A stretch of 64,000 nucleotides of DNA from JAPOUP01 sp965201085 (GCA_965201085.1 CBDAVS010000025.1:744001-808000), one strand, 5' to 3'. Positions 25,280-35,070 are shown, counted from the first letter of the stretch. Made by a program: numbers and translations. The notes: a model not told the origin generated them from the sequence alone.

Positions 25280-25755
25280 ATGACCCTCGATCCGCTATTC
25301 ACCGCTCCGCTTCAGATCCAGATCCACGTCGCGTTCGCACGGATCGCTTTCCCCGTGGGGCCGATTGCGCTCTTAGGGGCCGTCGCGACCGGCTGCATAA
25401 GGTCGCCGGATACACCTGGATCGTCGGCATCACCGGCCTCGCCCTCTCGGGTCTCTTCATTGAGAGCGAGATTGCGGTGATCGGCCGTTTCGGGCCGATT
25501 CACCTGCTCTGTCCTTACGCGCTATGGGGTGTGGCCGATGGTCTGCGCTGGATCCGGAAACGCGACATCGCCCGCCACCGCGCCGCCATGCGCTCGGTCT
25601 GGTACGGGGCAATGGGCATCGCGGGGCTCCTCACCTTACTGCCCGGCCGCCTCATCAACCGCATGACCTTCGGGGAACCGTCGCTCTGGGGCCTCCCGCT
25701 CTTCATCCTCGGCGCATTCGGCCTCTGGCTGCTCATCACGCGGGGCTCACCGTAA
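25280..25755 (+). pseudogene. DUF2306 membrane protein, frameshifted
   Basis: The start (MTLDPLFTAPLQIQIHVAFA, FPVGPIALLG) is in one frame. After about 25375 the sequence continues in another: RRDRLHKVAGYTWIVGITGL, PIHLLCPYALWGVADGLRWI, KRDIARHRAAMRSVWYGAMG, FILGAFGLWLLITRG to the stop at 25755. The blocks are those of DUF2306 small integral membrane proteins, which often neighbour LytTR regulators, as here (divergent, 100 bp apart). A single-base loss explains the break. Confidence 0.75.
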
Positions 25756-25877
25756 AAAGCTCCTGGCCATCAAGAGGTGCCGTATTCCAGAATGGAAGCG
25801 GCGCACGGTGAATCAACCGGCACCGTGTGATTGCCAAGACACTTCGAAAAAGCCGAAACCCGACTATGTACCCCGTT

Positions 25878-26204
25878 TCAATTCAACTGAAACTGCAGTG
25901 GATAATAGCCGTCCTCGAACTCTCCGAACATCGAAGGCACGTCAGGATGGTCCACCGGCTCTCCTGACTGGTCCGCCTCGAGATTCTGCTCGGATACATA
26001 GGCAACGTAGTAGCAATGATCGTTCTCGGCCAGAAGATGATAGAACGGCTGATCCTTCTTCGGACGCCCTTCCTTGGGAAGGGATTCATACCACTCCTCG
26101 GTGCTGGAGAACTTTGGATCGACGTCGAACACGACACCCCGGAACGGATGCCTCTTATGGCGCACCACCTGTCCCAACCCGTATTTGGCGCTATTCTTCG
26201 TCAT
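25878..26204 (-). CDS. hspQ: Heat shock protein HspQ (YccV family)
   Basis: This 108-residue protein matches HspQ/hemimethylated-DNA-binding proteins: KYGLGQVVRHKRHPFRGVVF, DVDPKF, DQPFYHLLAENDHCYYVAYV, SEQNLEADQSGEPVDHPDVP. In enterobacteria HspQ promotes degradation of mutant DnaA and acts as a Lon specificity factor (family knowledge). ATG 26204 (MTKNSAKYGLGQVV) is chosen over an upstream start because similarity begins there. Intact and single-gene. Confidence 0.92.
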   Translation of the reverse strand: MTKNSAKYGLGQVVRHKRHPFRGVVFDVDPKFSSTEEWYESLPKEGRPKKDQPFYHLLAENDHCYYVAYVSEQNLEADQSGEPVDHPDVPSMFGEFEDGYYPLQFQLN

Positions 26205-26563
26205 TCCGCGAATCCTTCCTGCCAGCACGATCCGGTCCGCCGACCTATATCTGCACACGAACACTTAAGAAAATCAAACAAAATCACAAGCGGCCTTGAT
26301 GCCATATCTTCGATATTCCATATGGTGCGGGATGGTGGACCGGCTGGAACGGACTTCGAGACTCCCTTCCGCCCTGGAGCGGTTTCTGCCTCAAAGGTCA
26401 TTCATCCGCTGTCGTGAATCGATACACGTCCCCAACGGATTCACCGAAATTGCGTGGATATGGGGGATGACGCTTCCTCATCCGACGAAATCGCTTTCAA
26501 TTTCGCCCGAACCTGCTATCAGAATTGACAATAGAGGCAGAACGGCAGTAACGGGCATGAGAG
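26205..26563. other. 359-bp intergenic region, promoters only
   Basis: Divergent promoter space between hspQ and the lipoprotein gene. It includes an A-rich stretch (about 26267-26290). I see no gene and no clear operator. Confidence 0.35.
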
Positions 26564-27142
26564 ATGGCGAGGTTATTCAGCGCATTGTTAATTTTCGCGT
26601 TTGTCTCCGGCTGCGGATCCGATCGGGCACCACGGAATCTTGAGGACGCATGCAGCATTGTGGACCAGCGGCCCTCTTATTTGAGAGCTTTCAAGCGCAC
26701 GGAACGAAAGTGGGGGGTTCCGGTCCATGTGCAGATGGCAACGATATATCAGGAATCGACCTTCAACAGCAGAGCCCGTACACCGATGCGCTTCGCCGTG
26801 GGCCTTATCCCGATCGGACGGCAGTCATCGGCCTATGGCTACGCCCAGGCGCTTGACGGAACATGGCAGGAATACAGGCAGGAAACCGGCCGGCGACATG
26901 CGAGACGTGACAATATCCGTGACGCGACGGATTTCATGGGGTGGTATATGACCAACACCCGCAGGCGAACCGGAGTTCCGTTGACCGACGCCCGCAACCA
27001 ATATCTTGCCTACCACGAAGGTCAGACCGGGTATCTGCGTGGATCACATCGCGCCAAACCATGGCTTCTTGGCGTGGCCGCGCGGGTACAGGAGCGATCG
27101 GATAGGTATCAAAGACAACTCAGAGCCTGTGGAGTGGCCTGA
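26564..27142 (+). CDS. Lipoprotein with lytic-transglycosylase-like (SLT) domain
   Basis: This 192-residue putative outer-membrane lipoprotein has a type II signal peptide ending in the lipobox FVSGCGS (Cys17). The domain after residue 35 has a lysozyme-like look: KWGVPVHVQMATIYQESTFN, with the glutamate of YQESTF in the position of the catalytic acid. It is followed by SAYGYAQALDGTWQEYRQET, ATDFMGWYMTNTRRRTGV, QYLAYHEGQTGYLRGSH. It probably cleaves or binds peptidoglycan. Its stop at 27142 directly abuts the stop of lolA (27143) in convergent orientation. Confidence 0.82.
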   Translation: MARLFSALLIFAFVSGCGSDRAPRNLEDACSIVDQRPSYLRAFKRTERKWGVPVHVQMATIYQESTFNSRARTPMRFAVGLIPIGRQSSAYGYAQALDGTWQEYRQETGRRHARRDNIRDATDFMGWYMTNTRRRTGVPLTDARNQYLAYHEGQTGYLRGSHRAKPWLLGVAARVQERSDRYQRQLRACGVA

Positions 27143-27763
27143 TCAGCGCCTCCGTTTCTCGGCTTCAAGCGAGATGTTGAACAGGGATGACGCGAGTGTC
27201 ACATCACGCTCCAGATCGCCCAGCACCACCGTGGTCTCGGAGCCGTCACTACCAGCGATCACCCATTGACGCAGTTCCACGGGCGGTCCGGAAAAAACCA
27301 GGCGGATCATTCCGTAATCCGGACGCCGGGGATCCTGAAGCGAAACGCTTGTCGCGATTCCGTCGAACCTATGATCGACGACCATCGCTTCCACTCCGAG
27401 ATCGACGTTCCGTTTCAGGATAAGGTGAAGCGGTGTACGTCGCAGCGGATACTGTTCCGGAGGCTGGTTTGATTTGCCATCGAAAATCGCCAGCTGTCCG
27501 GCGCCCGCCATGACCAGGGCGGCCTCGGGCGGATCGTATTCAAACCTGACGCGTCCCGGGCGTTTCATATAGAGGGTTCCGGTCGAGATCGTGCCATCGG
27601 CGTTGATCTGCGAGAAAGCGCCTTTCAGCGAACCGAGACCATTGAGGTATCTCGATATCCGGTCAAGGGACAGCGCTTCCGCGGCCCGGCCCGGAACGGG
27701 CATTGCGGCGGCGAGGCCGCAGAACGTGAAGGTACGGCGCGTAACTCTCATAGGCTCCGACAT
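27143..27763 (-). CDS. lolA: Outer-membrane lipoprotein carrier protein LolA
   Basis: This periplasmic chaperone carries lipoproteins from LolCDE to LolB, about 206 residues. A twin-Arg-like N-terminus (RVTRRTFTFCGLAAAM) is probably a signal peptide with cleavage after GRAAEA. LolA blocks are LNGLGSLKGAFSQINADGTI, GTLYMKRPGRVRFEYDPPEA, LILKRNVDLGV and PDYGMIRLVFSGPPVELRQW. The open frame extends upstream to 27970, but that part overlaps ftsK. ATG 27763 or ATG 27751 are the plausible starts. It follows ftsK, a common alphaproteobacterial order. Confidence 0.88.
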   Translation of the reverse strand: MSEPMRVTRRTFTFCGLAAAMPVPGRAAEALSLDRISRYLNGLGSLKGAFSQINADGTISTGTLYMKRPGRVRFEYDPPEAALVMAGAGQLAIFDGKSNQPPEQYPLRRTPLHLILKRNVDLGVEAMVVDHRFDGIATSVSLQDPRRPDYGMIRLVFSGPPVELRQWVIAGSDGSETTVVLGDLERDVTLASSLFNISLEAEKRRR

Positions 27764-27854
27764 AACGGTATCCAAAGCCGGTTGCATCCCGAAGATGACC
27801 GGATCGCTAAAATTTGTTCGGACAATGGTACCTGCAGCCGTGTCGGTGCGAGGG

Positions 27855-30359
27855 TCAGGATGGTTCCGGTGCAAGAACCTCGCGTTTGCCCACATGGTTC
27901 GCCGCGGAAACCAGCCCCTGGTCCTCCATCTGTTCCACCAGACGCGCCGCCTTGTTGTAGCCGATCGCAAGTTTTCGCTGGATATACGAGGTTGAACACT
28001 TCCGATCGTTCACGACGATCGCCACGGCCTGATCGTAGAGCGCATCCGCACCATCCGTGTTTCCACCCAGCCCCAATACCAGGTCGATGTTGCCTTCGCG
28101 GTCTTCATCGGGGCCATCCACCACTCCGGAGACGTATTCCGGCGGGCCGAAGTCCTTGAGGAATCTCACGACTTCCTCCACTTCCTCATCGCTTACGAAG
28201 GGTCCGTGAATCCGGGAGATCCGTCCGCCGCCGGCCATGTACAGCATGTCGCCCATACCAAGCAGCTGTTCGGCACCCTGCTCGCCGAGGATTGTTCGGC
28301 TATCGATCTTGGTCGTCACCTGAAATGAAATGCGGGTCGGGAAATTGGCCTTGATCGTGCCGGTGATGACATCGACTGACGGACGCTGCGTCGCCATGAT
28401 CAGATGGATGCCGGACGCTCTCGCCATCTGCGCCAGCCGCTGTATGCAGGCTTCGATCTCCTTGCCCGCGACCATCATCAGATCGGCCATTTCGTCGACC
28501 ACGACGACGATATAGGGCAGACACTCCGGCTCGAATTCCTCGGTCTCGAATACCGGTTCGCCCGTTTCGTCGTCAAATCCGGTCTGGACGGTGCGACTGA
28601 ACCTATCGCCTTTGCCAAGCGCGTCCCTGACGCGCCCGTTATAGCCGTCGATGTTCCTCACACCCAGTTTTGACATCTTGCGGTAACGTTCCTCCATTTC
28701 TCCGACGACCCATTTCAGCGCCACGACGGCTTTTTTCGGGTCGGTTACGACGGCGGAAAGAAGGTGTGGTATGCCGTCATAGACGGACAATTCAAGCATT
28801 TTCGGATCGATCATGATGAACCGGCAATCTTCGGGCGTGAGCCGGTAAAGAAGCGACATGATCATCGTGTTGATCGCCACCGATTTTCCCGAGCCGGTCG
28901 TTCCCGCGATGAGCAGATGGGGCATCCTGGCGAGATTCGCCACGACGGAGGCGCCACCGATATCCTTTCCGAGGGCGAGAGGCAGGGCTGTTCTGGAATC
29001 ACCGTAATCCCTGGACGAGAGAATCTCGCGCAGCATGACCTTTTCGCGGCTGGCATTCGGTAATTCGATGCCGATCACGCTGCAGCCCGGGACCGTCGAT
29101 ACGCGGGCGGCCAGCGCCGACATCGATCGGGCGATATCATCCGCCAAACCGATAATTCTGCTCGCTCTCAGCCCCGGGGCCGGTTCAAGCTCGTACATCG
29201 TGACAACGGGACCCGGGCGGACACTGACGATATCGCCCTTCACGCCATAATCGTCCAGGACGCTTTCCAGCATGCGGGCATTTTCCATCAGAGCCGCTTC
29301 GCTCAGTTGATGGCCGACGTCACCGGTCGGACCGGCAAGCAGTGACAGGGGGGGCTTCTCGAGCGTCGTTTTTTCGCCATTCAGTTTCAGATGGGGCTGC
29401 GCTTCCGCCTTGGCCTGTTTTGACAACCTGTTTGACGGCCGCCTTGAAACTTTCACCAATGAGCCGGGTTCGGGAACACCCGGTGCTCGTGGAACGGACA
29501 CCTCCGCCACATCCCGCAATCCAGGGAACCGCTCCATGTGTGGCTCACCTGGATCGATGACGCCCGCGGGTTGACCGCTCCCGTCGGCCGTAAGTGGCGG
29601 TTCAGCCTGGGGACGCTCCCGCTCCACCAACGTGGACAGGGGGCGGTCCATCGAATCGGGATCATGTGCGTTCGGGGAAACCGGTGGCTCATCCCGACCG
29701 ATCCGCCACAGCCGTTTCGGTACGAACCGCATCCGCACGAAGAGGGTCCACAGCGCCCTCCCACCGAGGAATCTGCCTGCGCCAGCGATCTCGGACCGTG
29801 AACAGCCCAGTGCATAGAGGCCCAGAAGAAGCGTTGCCAAAGCCAGGAGCAGGGCGATCGCGTTCAGCGCCTCCAGGGCGGTGAACGGGATACTGTTCAG
29901 TATCATACCCAGCACCATATCTCCGAACATCCCGCCGAGGCTGAAGCTATGGGCCCACGCGCTGCCGGGAATCTGTGTCGATAGGAAAATGGAAGTCACC
30001 GCGATCCAGATCGGCACGGCGATGAGGCGGGCGGGCAACCGACCCGCCCCCTTATGAACCGCGAAGCGCAGGCCCCATACAAGCAGGAGCAGCGCACATC
30101 CCCAGCCGCTCCAGCCAACCACCAGCAGTAGGATTGACGCAACGGACGCGCCAGTCCAGCCAAGGAGGTTCCGCACGGGCGCATCGGTGGCGGATAGCCA
30201 GCTTGAGTCACCCGGCTCGTATGAACCCAAGGCCAATGCAACGGCGACCCCAGCGCCAAACAGCGATATTCCGATCAACTCCCTGAAGCGGCGTTCCAGA
30301 AGTTCCTGGGTTCCCTGATCCAATAGTCTCCTACGGACATTCGTCTCATATGTCGCCAT
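27855..30359 (-). CDS. ftsK: DNA translocase FtsK
   Basis: This 834-residue septal DNA pump resolves chromosome dimers and moves DNA during division. About four to five N-terminal membrane helices (residues 25-190) are followed by a short P/R/E-rich linker (about 200-330). The motor comes next: alpha/beta core with Walker A IAGTTGSGKSVAINTMIMSL and Walker B PYIVVVVDEMADLMM, then the RecA-like end MATQRPSVDVITGTIKANFP. The C-terminal gamma winged helix is CSTSYIQRKLAIGYNKAARL. It is short for FtsK because of the compact linker, as in other alphaproteobacteria. It starts 13 nt after the aminotransferase stop. Confidence 0.95.
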   Translation of the reverse strand: MATYETNVRRRLLDQGTQELLERRFRELIGISLFGAGVAVALALGSYEPGDSSWLSATDAPVRNLLGWTGASVASILLLVVGWSGWGCALLLLVWGLRFAVHKGAGRLPARLIAVPIWIAVTSIFLSTQIPGSAWAHSFSLGGMFGDMVLGMILNSIPFTALEALNAIALLLALATLLLGLYALGCSRSEIAGAGRFLGGRALWTLFVRMRFVPKRLWRIGRDEPPVSPNAHDPDSMDRPLSTLVERERPQAEPPLTADGSGQPAGVIDPGEPHMERFPGLRDVAEVSVPRAPGVPEPGSLVKVSRRPSNRLSKQAKAEAQPHLKLNGEKTTLEKPPLSLLAGPTGDVGHQLSEAALMENARMLESVLDDYGVKGDIVSVRPGPVVTMYELEPAPGLRASRIIGLADDIARSMSALAARVSTVPGCSVIGIELPNASREKVMLREILSSRDYGDSRTALPLALGKDIGGASVVANLARMPHLLIAGTTGSGKSVAINTMIMSLLYRLTPEDCRFIMIDPKMLELSVYDGIPHLLSAVVTDPKKAVVALKWVVGEMEERYRKMSKLGVRNIDGYNGRVRDALGKGDRFSRTVQTGFDDETGEPVFETEEFEPECLPYIVVVVDEMADLMMVAGKEIEACIQRLAQMARASGIHLIMATQRPSVDVITGTIKANFPTRISFQVTTKIDSRTILGEQGAEQLLGMGDMLYMAGGGRISRIHGPFVSDEEVEEVVRFLKDFGPPEYVSGVVDGPDEDREGNIDLVLGLGGNTDGADALYDQAVAIVVNDRKCSTSYIQRKLAIGYNKAARLVEQMEDQGLVSAANHVGKREVLAPEPS

Positions 30360-30372
30360 CTAAATTCCCGCC

Positions 30373-31563
30373 TCATCCATATACGCAGTCGCGCAGCCTG
30401 CTGAGGCCGCATCCGAGTTCATCGATCGGAGCGACCATCGCGACGCGTATGTATTCCCTGCCCGGATTGAATCCGTTCACCCCGCGGCCCAGATAGGTTC
30501 CGGGCAAAACCTTCACGCCGGTCTCCCGCCAGAGTTTCAGCGCAGTTGCCTCTCCGTCGCCCACATTCAGCCACAAAAAGAAACCGGCGCGGCACGGCGT
30601 GTATTCCGGCACCGATTCGAACAGCCCGTCGGCGAGCCGGTATTTCCGGCGATAGAGGACGCGGTTCGCATCGACATGCGCTTCGTCCTTCCAGACTTTT
30701 GCCGCGGCCCGCTGCAGCGGTAGCGGGGGCGGTGCGCCGCCATAGGCGCGTAAGCGTTTGATACGTGCGATGGCATCCGGTCCACCCGCGACGAAGCCCG
30801 ATCTGAGTCCGGCGAGGTTGGAACGCTTCGAAACCGAGTTGAACACCAGAACGCGTTCGGGGGAAACGCCGATGTCGGCTGCGACCCGCAACGCTCCGAC
30901 AGGAGGTTCATCCGAATAGAGCTCCGAATAGCACTCGTCCACGAGGAGAGGGAAGCCATACCGTTCGGCGAGAGCGATGGTTTCCGCGAGATAGGATCGG
31001 GACGCGACCGCTCCCTGCGGATTGGAAGGCGAACTGAGATAGGCCACGCCAACCCTGTTCAGAATCTCAGGCGCGAGGCTTGTATATTCGGGTAGAAATC
31101 CCGACTCCGTCGTGGCTGGCACATAGATTGGTTCCGCACCCGCAGCGAGGGCGGCGGCGGCATAGGCCTGATAGAATGGATTGGGTATCAGCACCGCTGG
31201 AGGCGGGCCGCGCCCGGTATGCCTGGGGCAGATCGCCAAACAGGCGTTGAGCAGGCCTTCGCGTGAGCCGTTGAGAACCATGATCTGACGGTCAGCGGCA
31301 ATCCGTACCCCGAAGCGCCGCGCGATCCAGCCGGCGATCGCTTCGAGCAGCTCCGGTGCCCCGTCATTCGGCGGATACCGACCGAATTCTTCGGAATGCT
31401 CGGCGATCACTTCCGCGACCCAGTCGGGAAATCCGTGCCGGGGGTCACCGATGGACATATGGATCGCATCACCACCTGGCTCGCGACCGTCAAGCAGCGT
31501 CCGTAACCGCTGAAACGCATAGTCCGGCAGGTCTGAAAACCGCTCTGAACTCTTCATCGCCAT
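30373..31563 (-). CDS. Class I/II PLP aminotransferase (N-succinyl-diaminopimelate aminotransferase-like)
   Basis: This roughly 396-residue fold-type I aminotransferase shows the substrate motif DAIHMSIGDPRHGFPDWVAE, an NGSREGLLNACLAICP block, PNPFYQAYAAAALAAGAEPI and AYLSSPSNPQGAVASRSYLA. The Schiff-base lysine is in LVFNSVSKRSNLAGLRSGFV and the carboxylate-binding arginine in PGREYIRVAMVAP. Position before ftsK-lolA is usual for the alphaproteobacterial dapC-like aminotransferase, so lysine/diaminopimelate synthesis is the best guess. I start at ATG 31563 (MAMKSSERFSDL); an upstream ATG at 31602 exists. Confidence 0.88.
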   Translation of the reverse strand: MAMKSSERFSDLPDYAFQRLRTLLDGREPGGDAIHMSIGDPRHGFPDWVAEVIAEHSEEFGRYPPNDGAPELLEAIAGWIARRFGVRIAADRQIMVLNGSREGLLNACLAICPRHTGRGPPPAVLIPNPFYQAYAAAALAAGAEPIYVPATTESGFLPEYTSLAPEILNRVGVAYLSSPSNPQGAVASRSYLAETIALAERYGFPLLVDECYSELYSDEPPVGALRVAADIGVSPERVLVFNSVSKRSNLAGLRSGFVAGGPDAIARIKRLRAYGGAPPPLPLQRAAAKVWKDEAHVDANRVLYRRKYRLADGLFESVPEYTPCRAGFFLWLNVGDGEATALKLWRETGVKVLPGTYLGRGVNGFNPGREYIRVAMVAPIDELGCGLSRLRDCVYG

Positions 31564-32158
31564 TTTGTTCTGCCCAAGAACATGGGTTCGTGACTGACCC
31601 AATTGAGGTCATGGTAGCCGCATGTGCCGGTCAGGTCAAGAAATTTGATCCGTCGGAGCTTCATCCCGAAATCCGGCACCGATTTCCCGGAGTTTCATCG
31701 GGTGCTTCGTCTGCGCTGCATGTGGGAAACCGGGGTATGACCCGGGCAAGCCGCTCGCCGATGGTGGTTACGTCGAGCCGACCCCGGGACCTGGGTCTAT
31801 AGGATGTGACGGGAATTCCCGCATGGTTCAACAATACCGGAGGTTTTCGGTTTTTCCACGACTCCATCACCAAGCGGGCCATCGCTTGAGCGGACATCGC
31901 CGCCACCGCTCCTGAAGGATTGCAGGTATGTTTCGCACGAACCCATTGTAACGGGCCCGTCCTACGGCCTCCCACCCGCCGCTATCTCGGGGAAGCGGTG
32001 CGGAATTTAACACATCCATGAAACCGATTGGCTCCATCTCAGGCATCCGCCGCAGATTTTGGGGTGACCAACGAACCGGATCCGAGCTTCGGGAGTCTAC
32101 GGCTTGAGTTCGAATATGTTGGTTCCAGCACCTTCATTCGGCGAATGCGATCCATCAT
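31564..32158. other. 595-bp stretch without a recognisable gene
   Basis: A 104-residue minus-strand frame (31661-31975, containing MARLVMESWKNRKPPVLLN) is the only candidate; I recognise nothing in it and it has no good start context. The stretch lies between the aminotransferase promoter and the end of the DUF1703 pseudogene. Confidence 0.35.
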
Positions 32159-32516
32159 CACGCGGGTCTGGCACGGATCTCGAGGATGTTGCGCTCCTCC
32201 CGTCCGCAGACGACGACGAGGAGATGCATGGGCACTCCGGTGCCCCTGTGTTTTCCGCGTAGCCCCGGTTCCGCATCCGCGCCATCGCCGCGTCAAGCGC
32301 CGCTTCCGTCCCGCACCACCCTGAACTCCGGCACGAAGACCGCCCCACCGGTGCGCACCACCATGTCCGCCCCGCCCCCGGCGGAGGATTCCTCAGCCCG
32401 GAGGACCGCGTCCAGCGAGTTCAGGCACGCTTACAGAAGTCCCGCGCACCACGCCTCGTGGCGGGCGAGGTCACCCCACCTATACCACTGGTATGGGATC
32501 CCCGCGAGACAGGAAC
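32159..32516 (-). pseudogene. AAA-ATPase-like/DUF1703 protein, C-terminal part (split by IS1634-family element)
   Basis: Read on the minus strand, the pieces are GGGADMVVRTGGAVFVPEFR, ARMRNRGYAE, KHRGTGVPMHLLVVVCGR and (after a frameshift near 32195) ERNILEIRARPA with TGA at 32159-32161. They are the C-terminal PD-(D/E)XK-type DUF1703 end of the protein whose N-terminal part lies at 34463-35782. The two parts were separated by the IS1634-family insertion. Frame breaks inside this part show it was decayed in its own right. Confidence 0.7.
32392..32516. repeat. 125-bp direct repeat, left copy (target duplication of IS1634-family element)
   Basis: This stretch is identical over 125 bp to 34463-34587. 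The two copies lie exactly outside the two inverted-repeat ends of the IS at 32517-34462. They are part of the DUF1703 pseudogene, present once before insertion. Confidence 0.92.
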
Positions 32517-34462
32517 CTTGAGTTCCTACTTTTTTGGCGTATCCCGACTCTGGAAATCCAGCTATACAGGGTTCATTTCGACCCAGTCGGCGAAAACCGA
32601 GATGTAGTGCCCCTGATGGCGATTTCATTTGACATGCGCGTCCGGCACGCAATATGCTCCAACCATGTTCGTACGAAGGAAAAAACTTGCGGGCGGCCGC
32701 ACGAAGGTCCAGATCGTCAGGTCCGTACGAAATGGTGACAGGGTTCGGCAGCGCGTCCTGCGGCATGTCGGCACGGCGACCACCGAGGCCCAGCTCGAGC
32801 GGCTCGAGGGCCTCGCACGCCTCATCATCGGGGAAATCAGGCAGAAGGACAGCGGCCAGCCAGCCCTGTTCCCGCCGAAACGGTTCGCGGACCTGATCGA
32901 GAGTTCCAGGCGGGCGGCACGGGATCCCGAGCCTCTGGGGGTCGACCTGGCCGACTGCCGCGAGGAGAGCCGGGTCATTGTTGGGGTCCGTGAGGCTTTC
33001 GGTTCGGTTTACGGCCAGCTTGGCTGGGACAGTCTGTGCGGGGCCCGTCGCATGAGCGCCAACCGCATCATCAGGGAACTGGTGCTTGCCCGGATCTCCC
33101 AGCCACTCTCGAAACGAGCCACGGTGCGTGAGCCTGACAGCCATGGGGAACTGTCCCTGAACCTGAACTACGTCTATCGCAGCATGGACCTGATCGACGA
33201 CGCCCGGATCGAGGCGATCCGCCAGCGGTCGCTGGATGTCGCGAAGACGCTGCTTCCGGAGCCCCTGACCGCGATCTTCTACGACACGACGAGCCTGTAT
33301 TTCGAGAGTGAGAGGGACGACGATCCGCCGCTCAAGGGTTTCAGCAAGGACGGAAAGCCGCACCGGATCCAGGTTCTGTTCGCCCTTCTGGTGACGCCGG
33401 AGGGACTTCCGGTCGGCTACGGGCCGTTTCCGGGCAACACCTACGAAGGCAACACCCTCGTGACGGCGCTCGAGGGTCTGGAACGGCGTCATGACGGGGC
33501 GCGTTTCACGGTGGTGGCTGACGCCGCGATGATCAGCGCGGACAACCAGGCGGCGCTTCGACGGCGCGGCACGCCCCATATCCTCGGCGCCCGCCTGAAG
33601 TCCCGCCCCGCCGCGCAGAAGCGAAAGATCCCTGATCCGGACAGCTACAGCGCATGGAGCCGGGACGGGTGCTCGCGGTCGATCGGCCGCTACCTGTGCA
33701 TCGAGGACGGCGAGTGCAGGCTCGTCGTCACCCACTCATCACGACGGGCCCGCAGGGACGTCCACGACCGGGAACGCCGGATCGACAGGCTGCGCGCAAG
33801 CCTGAATGGAAGCCGGAAGCCGGCCTCGCATGGCAATCGTGGCACCGCCCGGTTCCTGGATTTCCCCGACGGGCAGGTCCGCCTGAACGAGGAAAAGGTG
33901 GCCGGGGCGGCACGCTGGGACGGGCTTCGGGGGATCGTGGCCTGGGGCTGCGGGGAGACCGACCCGCGCGACCTGGTCATCCAGTACCGCAGGCTGGCGG
34001 AAATCGAGGCGTGCTTCCGGACGAACAAACATGACCTCGCCATCCGGCCGGTTTTCCACTGGAAGGAGCGCCGGGTGCGGGCACACATCGCCATCTGCTA
34101 CATGGCTTTCTGCTGTCTCCAGCACCTGCGCCAGCGGCTGGCGGTTCAGGGTCACCGGATGAGCCCCGACCGCATCCGACGGGCGCTGAACGGCCTGCAG
34201 ATCAGCATTCTGTACGAAACGAAAGGCCCGAGGAAATTCGGCCTTCCCAGCGCGGCCTCGGCCGACGCCAGGCAGATCTACCGCACACTGGGGCTGAACT
34301 GGAACCGGGCTCCGTTCATCTACACACGAAAGGCGATACGGACGAATTCCTGACGGCCCCCGAACCGGAAGACAGAGCGCGGACCACCGGAAAGTAGTGC
34401 CCTCTTTCAGGAGTGATGTCCATTATATCAATGGGTTGCGTTCAAAAAAGTATGAACTCAAG
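32517..34462. mobile_element. IS1634-family insertion sequence with long target duplication
   Basis: This element is 1946 bp. The left end CTTGAGTTCCTACTTTTTTG (32517-32536) and the reverse complement of the right end (34443-34462) match at 19 of 20 bases. The single transposase is intact. The flanks are a perfect 125-bp duplication. IS1634 of Mycoplasma mycoides is known for long, variable direct repeats, so the biology fits the family. Confidence 0.9.
32665..34353 (+). CDS. IS1634-family transposase (intact)
   Basis: This is a 562-residue IS4-superfamily DDE transposase. The N-terminal domain starts MFVRRKKLAGGRTKVQIVRS and continues LRHVGTATTEAQLERLEGLA. The catalytic core has D207 in AIFYDTTSLYFESE, D286 in FTVVADAAMISADN, and the acidic residue of RRLAEIEACFRTNKHDLAIR near residue 450, followed by HIAICYMAFCCLQHL. 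I chose ATG 32665 over 32629 because family similarity starts with MFVRR. There is no frameshift. This and the IS30 copy A are the only intact transposases here. The clean 125-bp duplication suggests recent movement. Confidence 0.92.
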   Translation: MFVRRKKLAGGRTKVQIVRSVRNGDRVRQRVLRHVGTATTEAQLERLEGLARLIIGEIRQKDSGQPALFPPKRFADLIESSRRAARDPEPLGVDLADCREESRVIVGVREAFGSVYGQLGWDSLCGARRMSANRIIRELVLARISQPLSKRATVREPDSHGELSLNLNYVYRSMDLIDDARIEAIRQRSLDVAKTLLPEPLTAIFYDTTSLYFESERDDDPPLKGFSKDGKPHRIQVLFALLVTPEGLPVGYGPFPGNTYEGNTLVTALEGLERRHDGARFTVVADAAMISADNQAALRRRGTPHILGARLKSRPAAQKRKIPDPDSYSAWSRDGCSRSIGRYLCIEDGECRLVVTHSSRRARRDVHDRERRIDRLRASLNGSRKPASHGNRGTARFLDFPDGQVRLNEEKVAGAARWDGLRGIVAWGCGETDPRDLVIQYRRLAEIEACFRTNKHDLAIRPVFHWKERRVRAHIAICYMAFCCLQHLRQRLAVQGHRMSPDRIRRALNGLQISILYETKGPRKFGLPSAASADARQIYRTLGLNWNRAPFIYTRKAIRTNS

Positions 34463-34587
34463 CTCAGCCCGGAGGACCGCGTCCAGCGAGTTCAGGCACG
34501 CTTACAGAAGTCCCGCGCACCACGCCTCGTGGCGGGCGAGGTCACCCCACCTATACCACTGGTATGGGATCCCCGCGAGACAGGAAC
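34463..34587. repeat. 125-bp direct repeat, right copy
   Basis: This is the second copy of the target duplication, identical to 32392-32516, ending GACAGGAAC. Sequence to the right continues the DUF1703 pseudogene. Confidence 0.92.
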
Positions 34588-35070
34588 GCAGCAGCGCCGC
34601 GAAGCCGTCGAAGTCCAGTGCCTTCGGGAGCGCGCGGAGATCGAGCCTGTCCCTGGACGATTCCCGGCCCGCCCTGCCCGGACGGGTGAGCAGGCCGTCG
34701 TTCAGGCTGGTGCGCACCTCCAGGTTGGGATAGCCGAGCCGGTAGAGGGTCCGGCCCCCTTCCTCAATTCCTCCGTGACCGTCAGGTATCCGCTCTGGAA
34801 CATGGGCGCCTCGGGGCTTGCGTCGTCCACGTCGAATTTCGAGATCAGGAGCCTGTCCGTCAGCCGGTTCACCGGATCCAGCGGGCTGACCTACCCCTCG
34901 GTCAGGGTGTCGAACAGGAAGCTGGGCGGGCCGGTCCCGTACCGGTACGGGTGGAACTCGCATCGGCGGAACGGGAGCGGCACGTGGAAGGGGTTGTAGG
35001 CACTCCCGCCCCGCCGGCCGTAGCCGCTGTACCAGGCTCGGATCTTCCCGCGGTCCAGTCCCTCGGGCTC

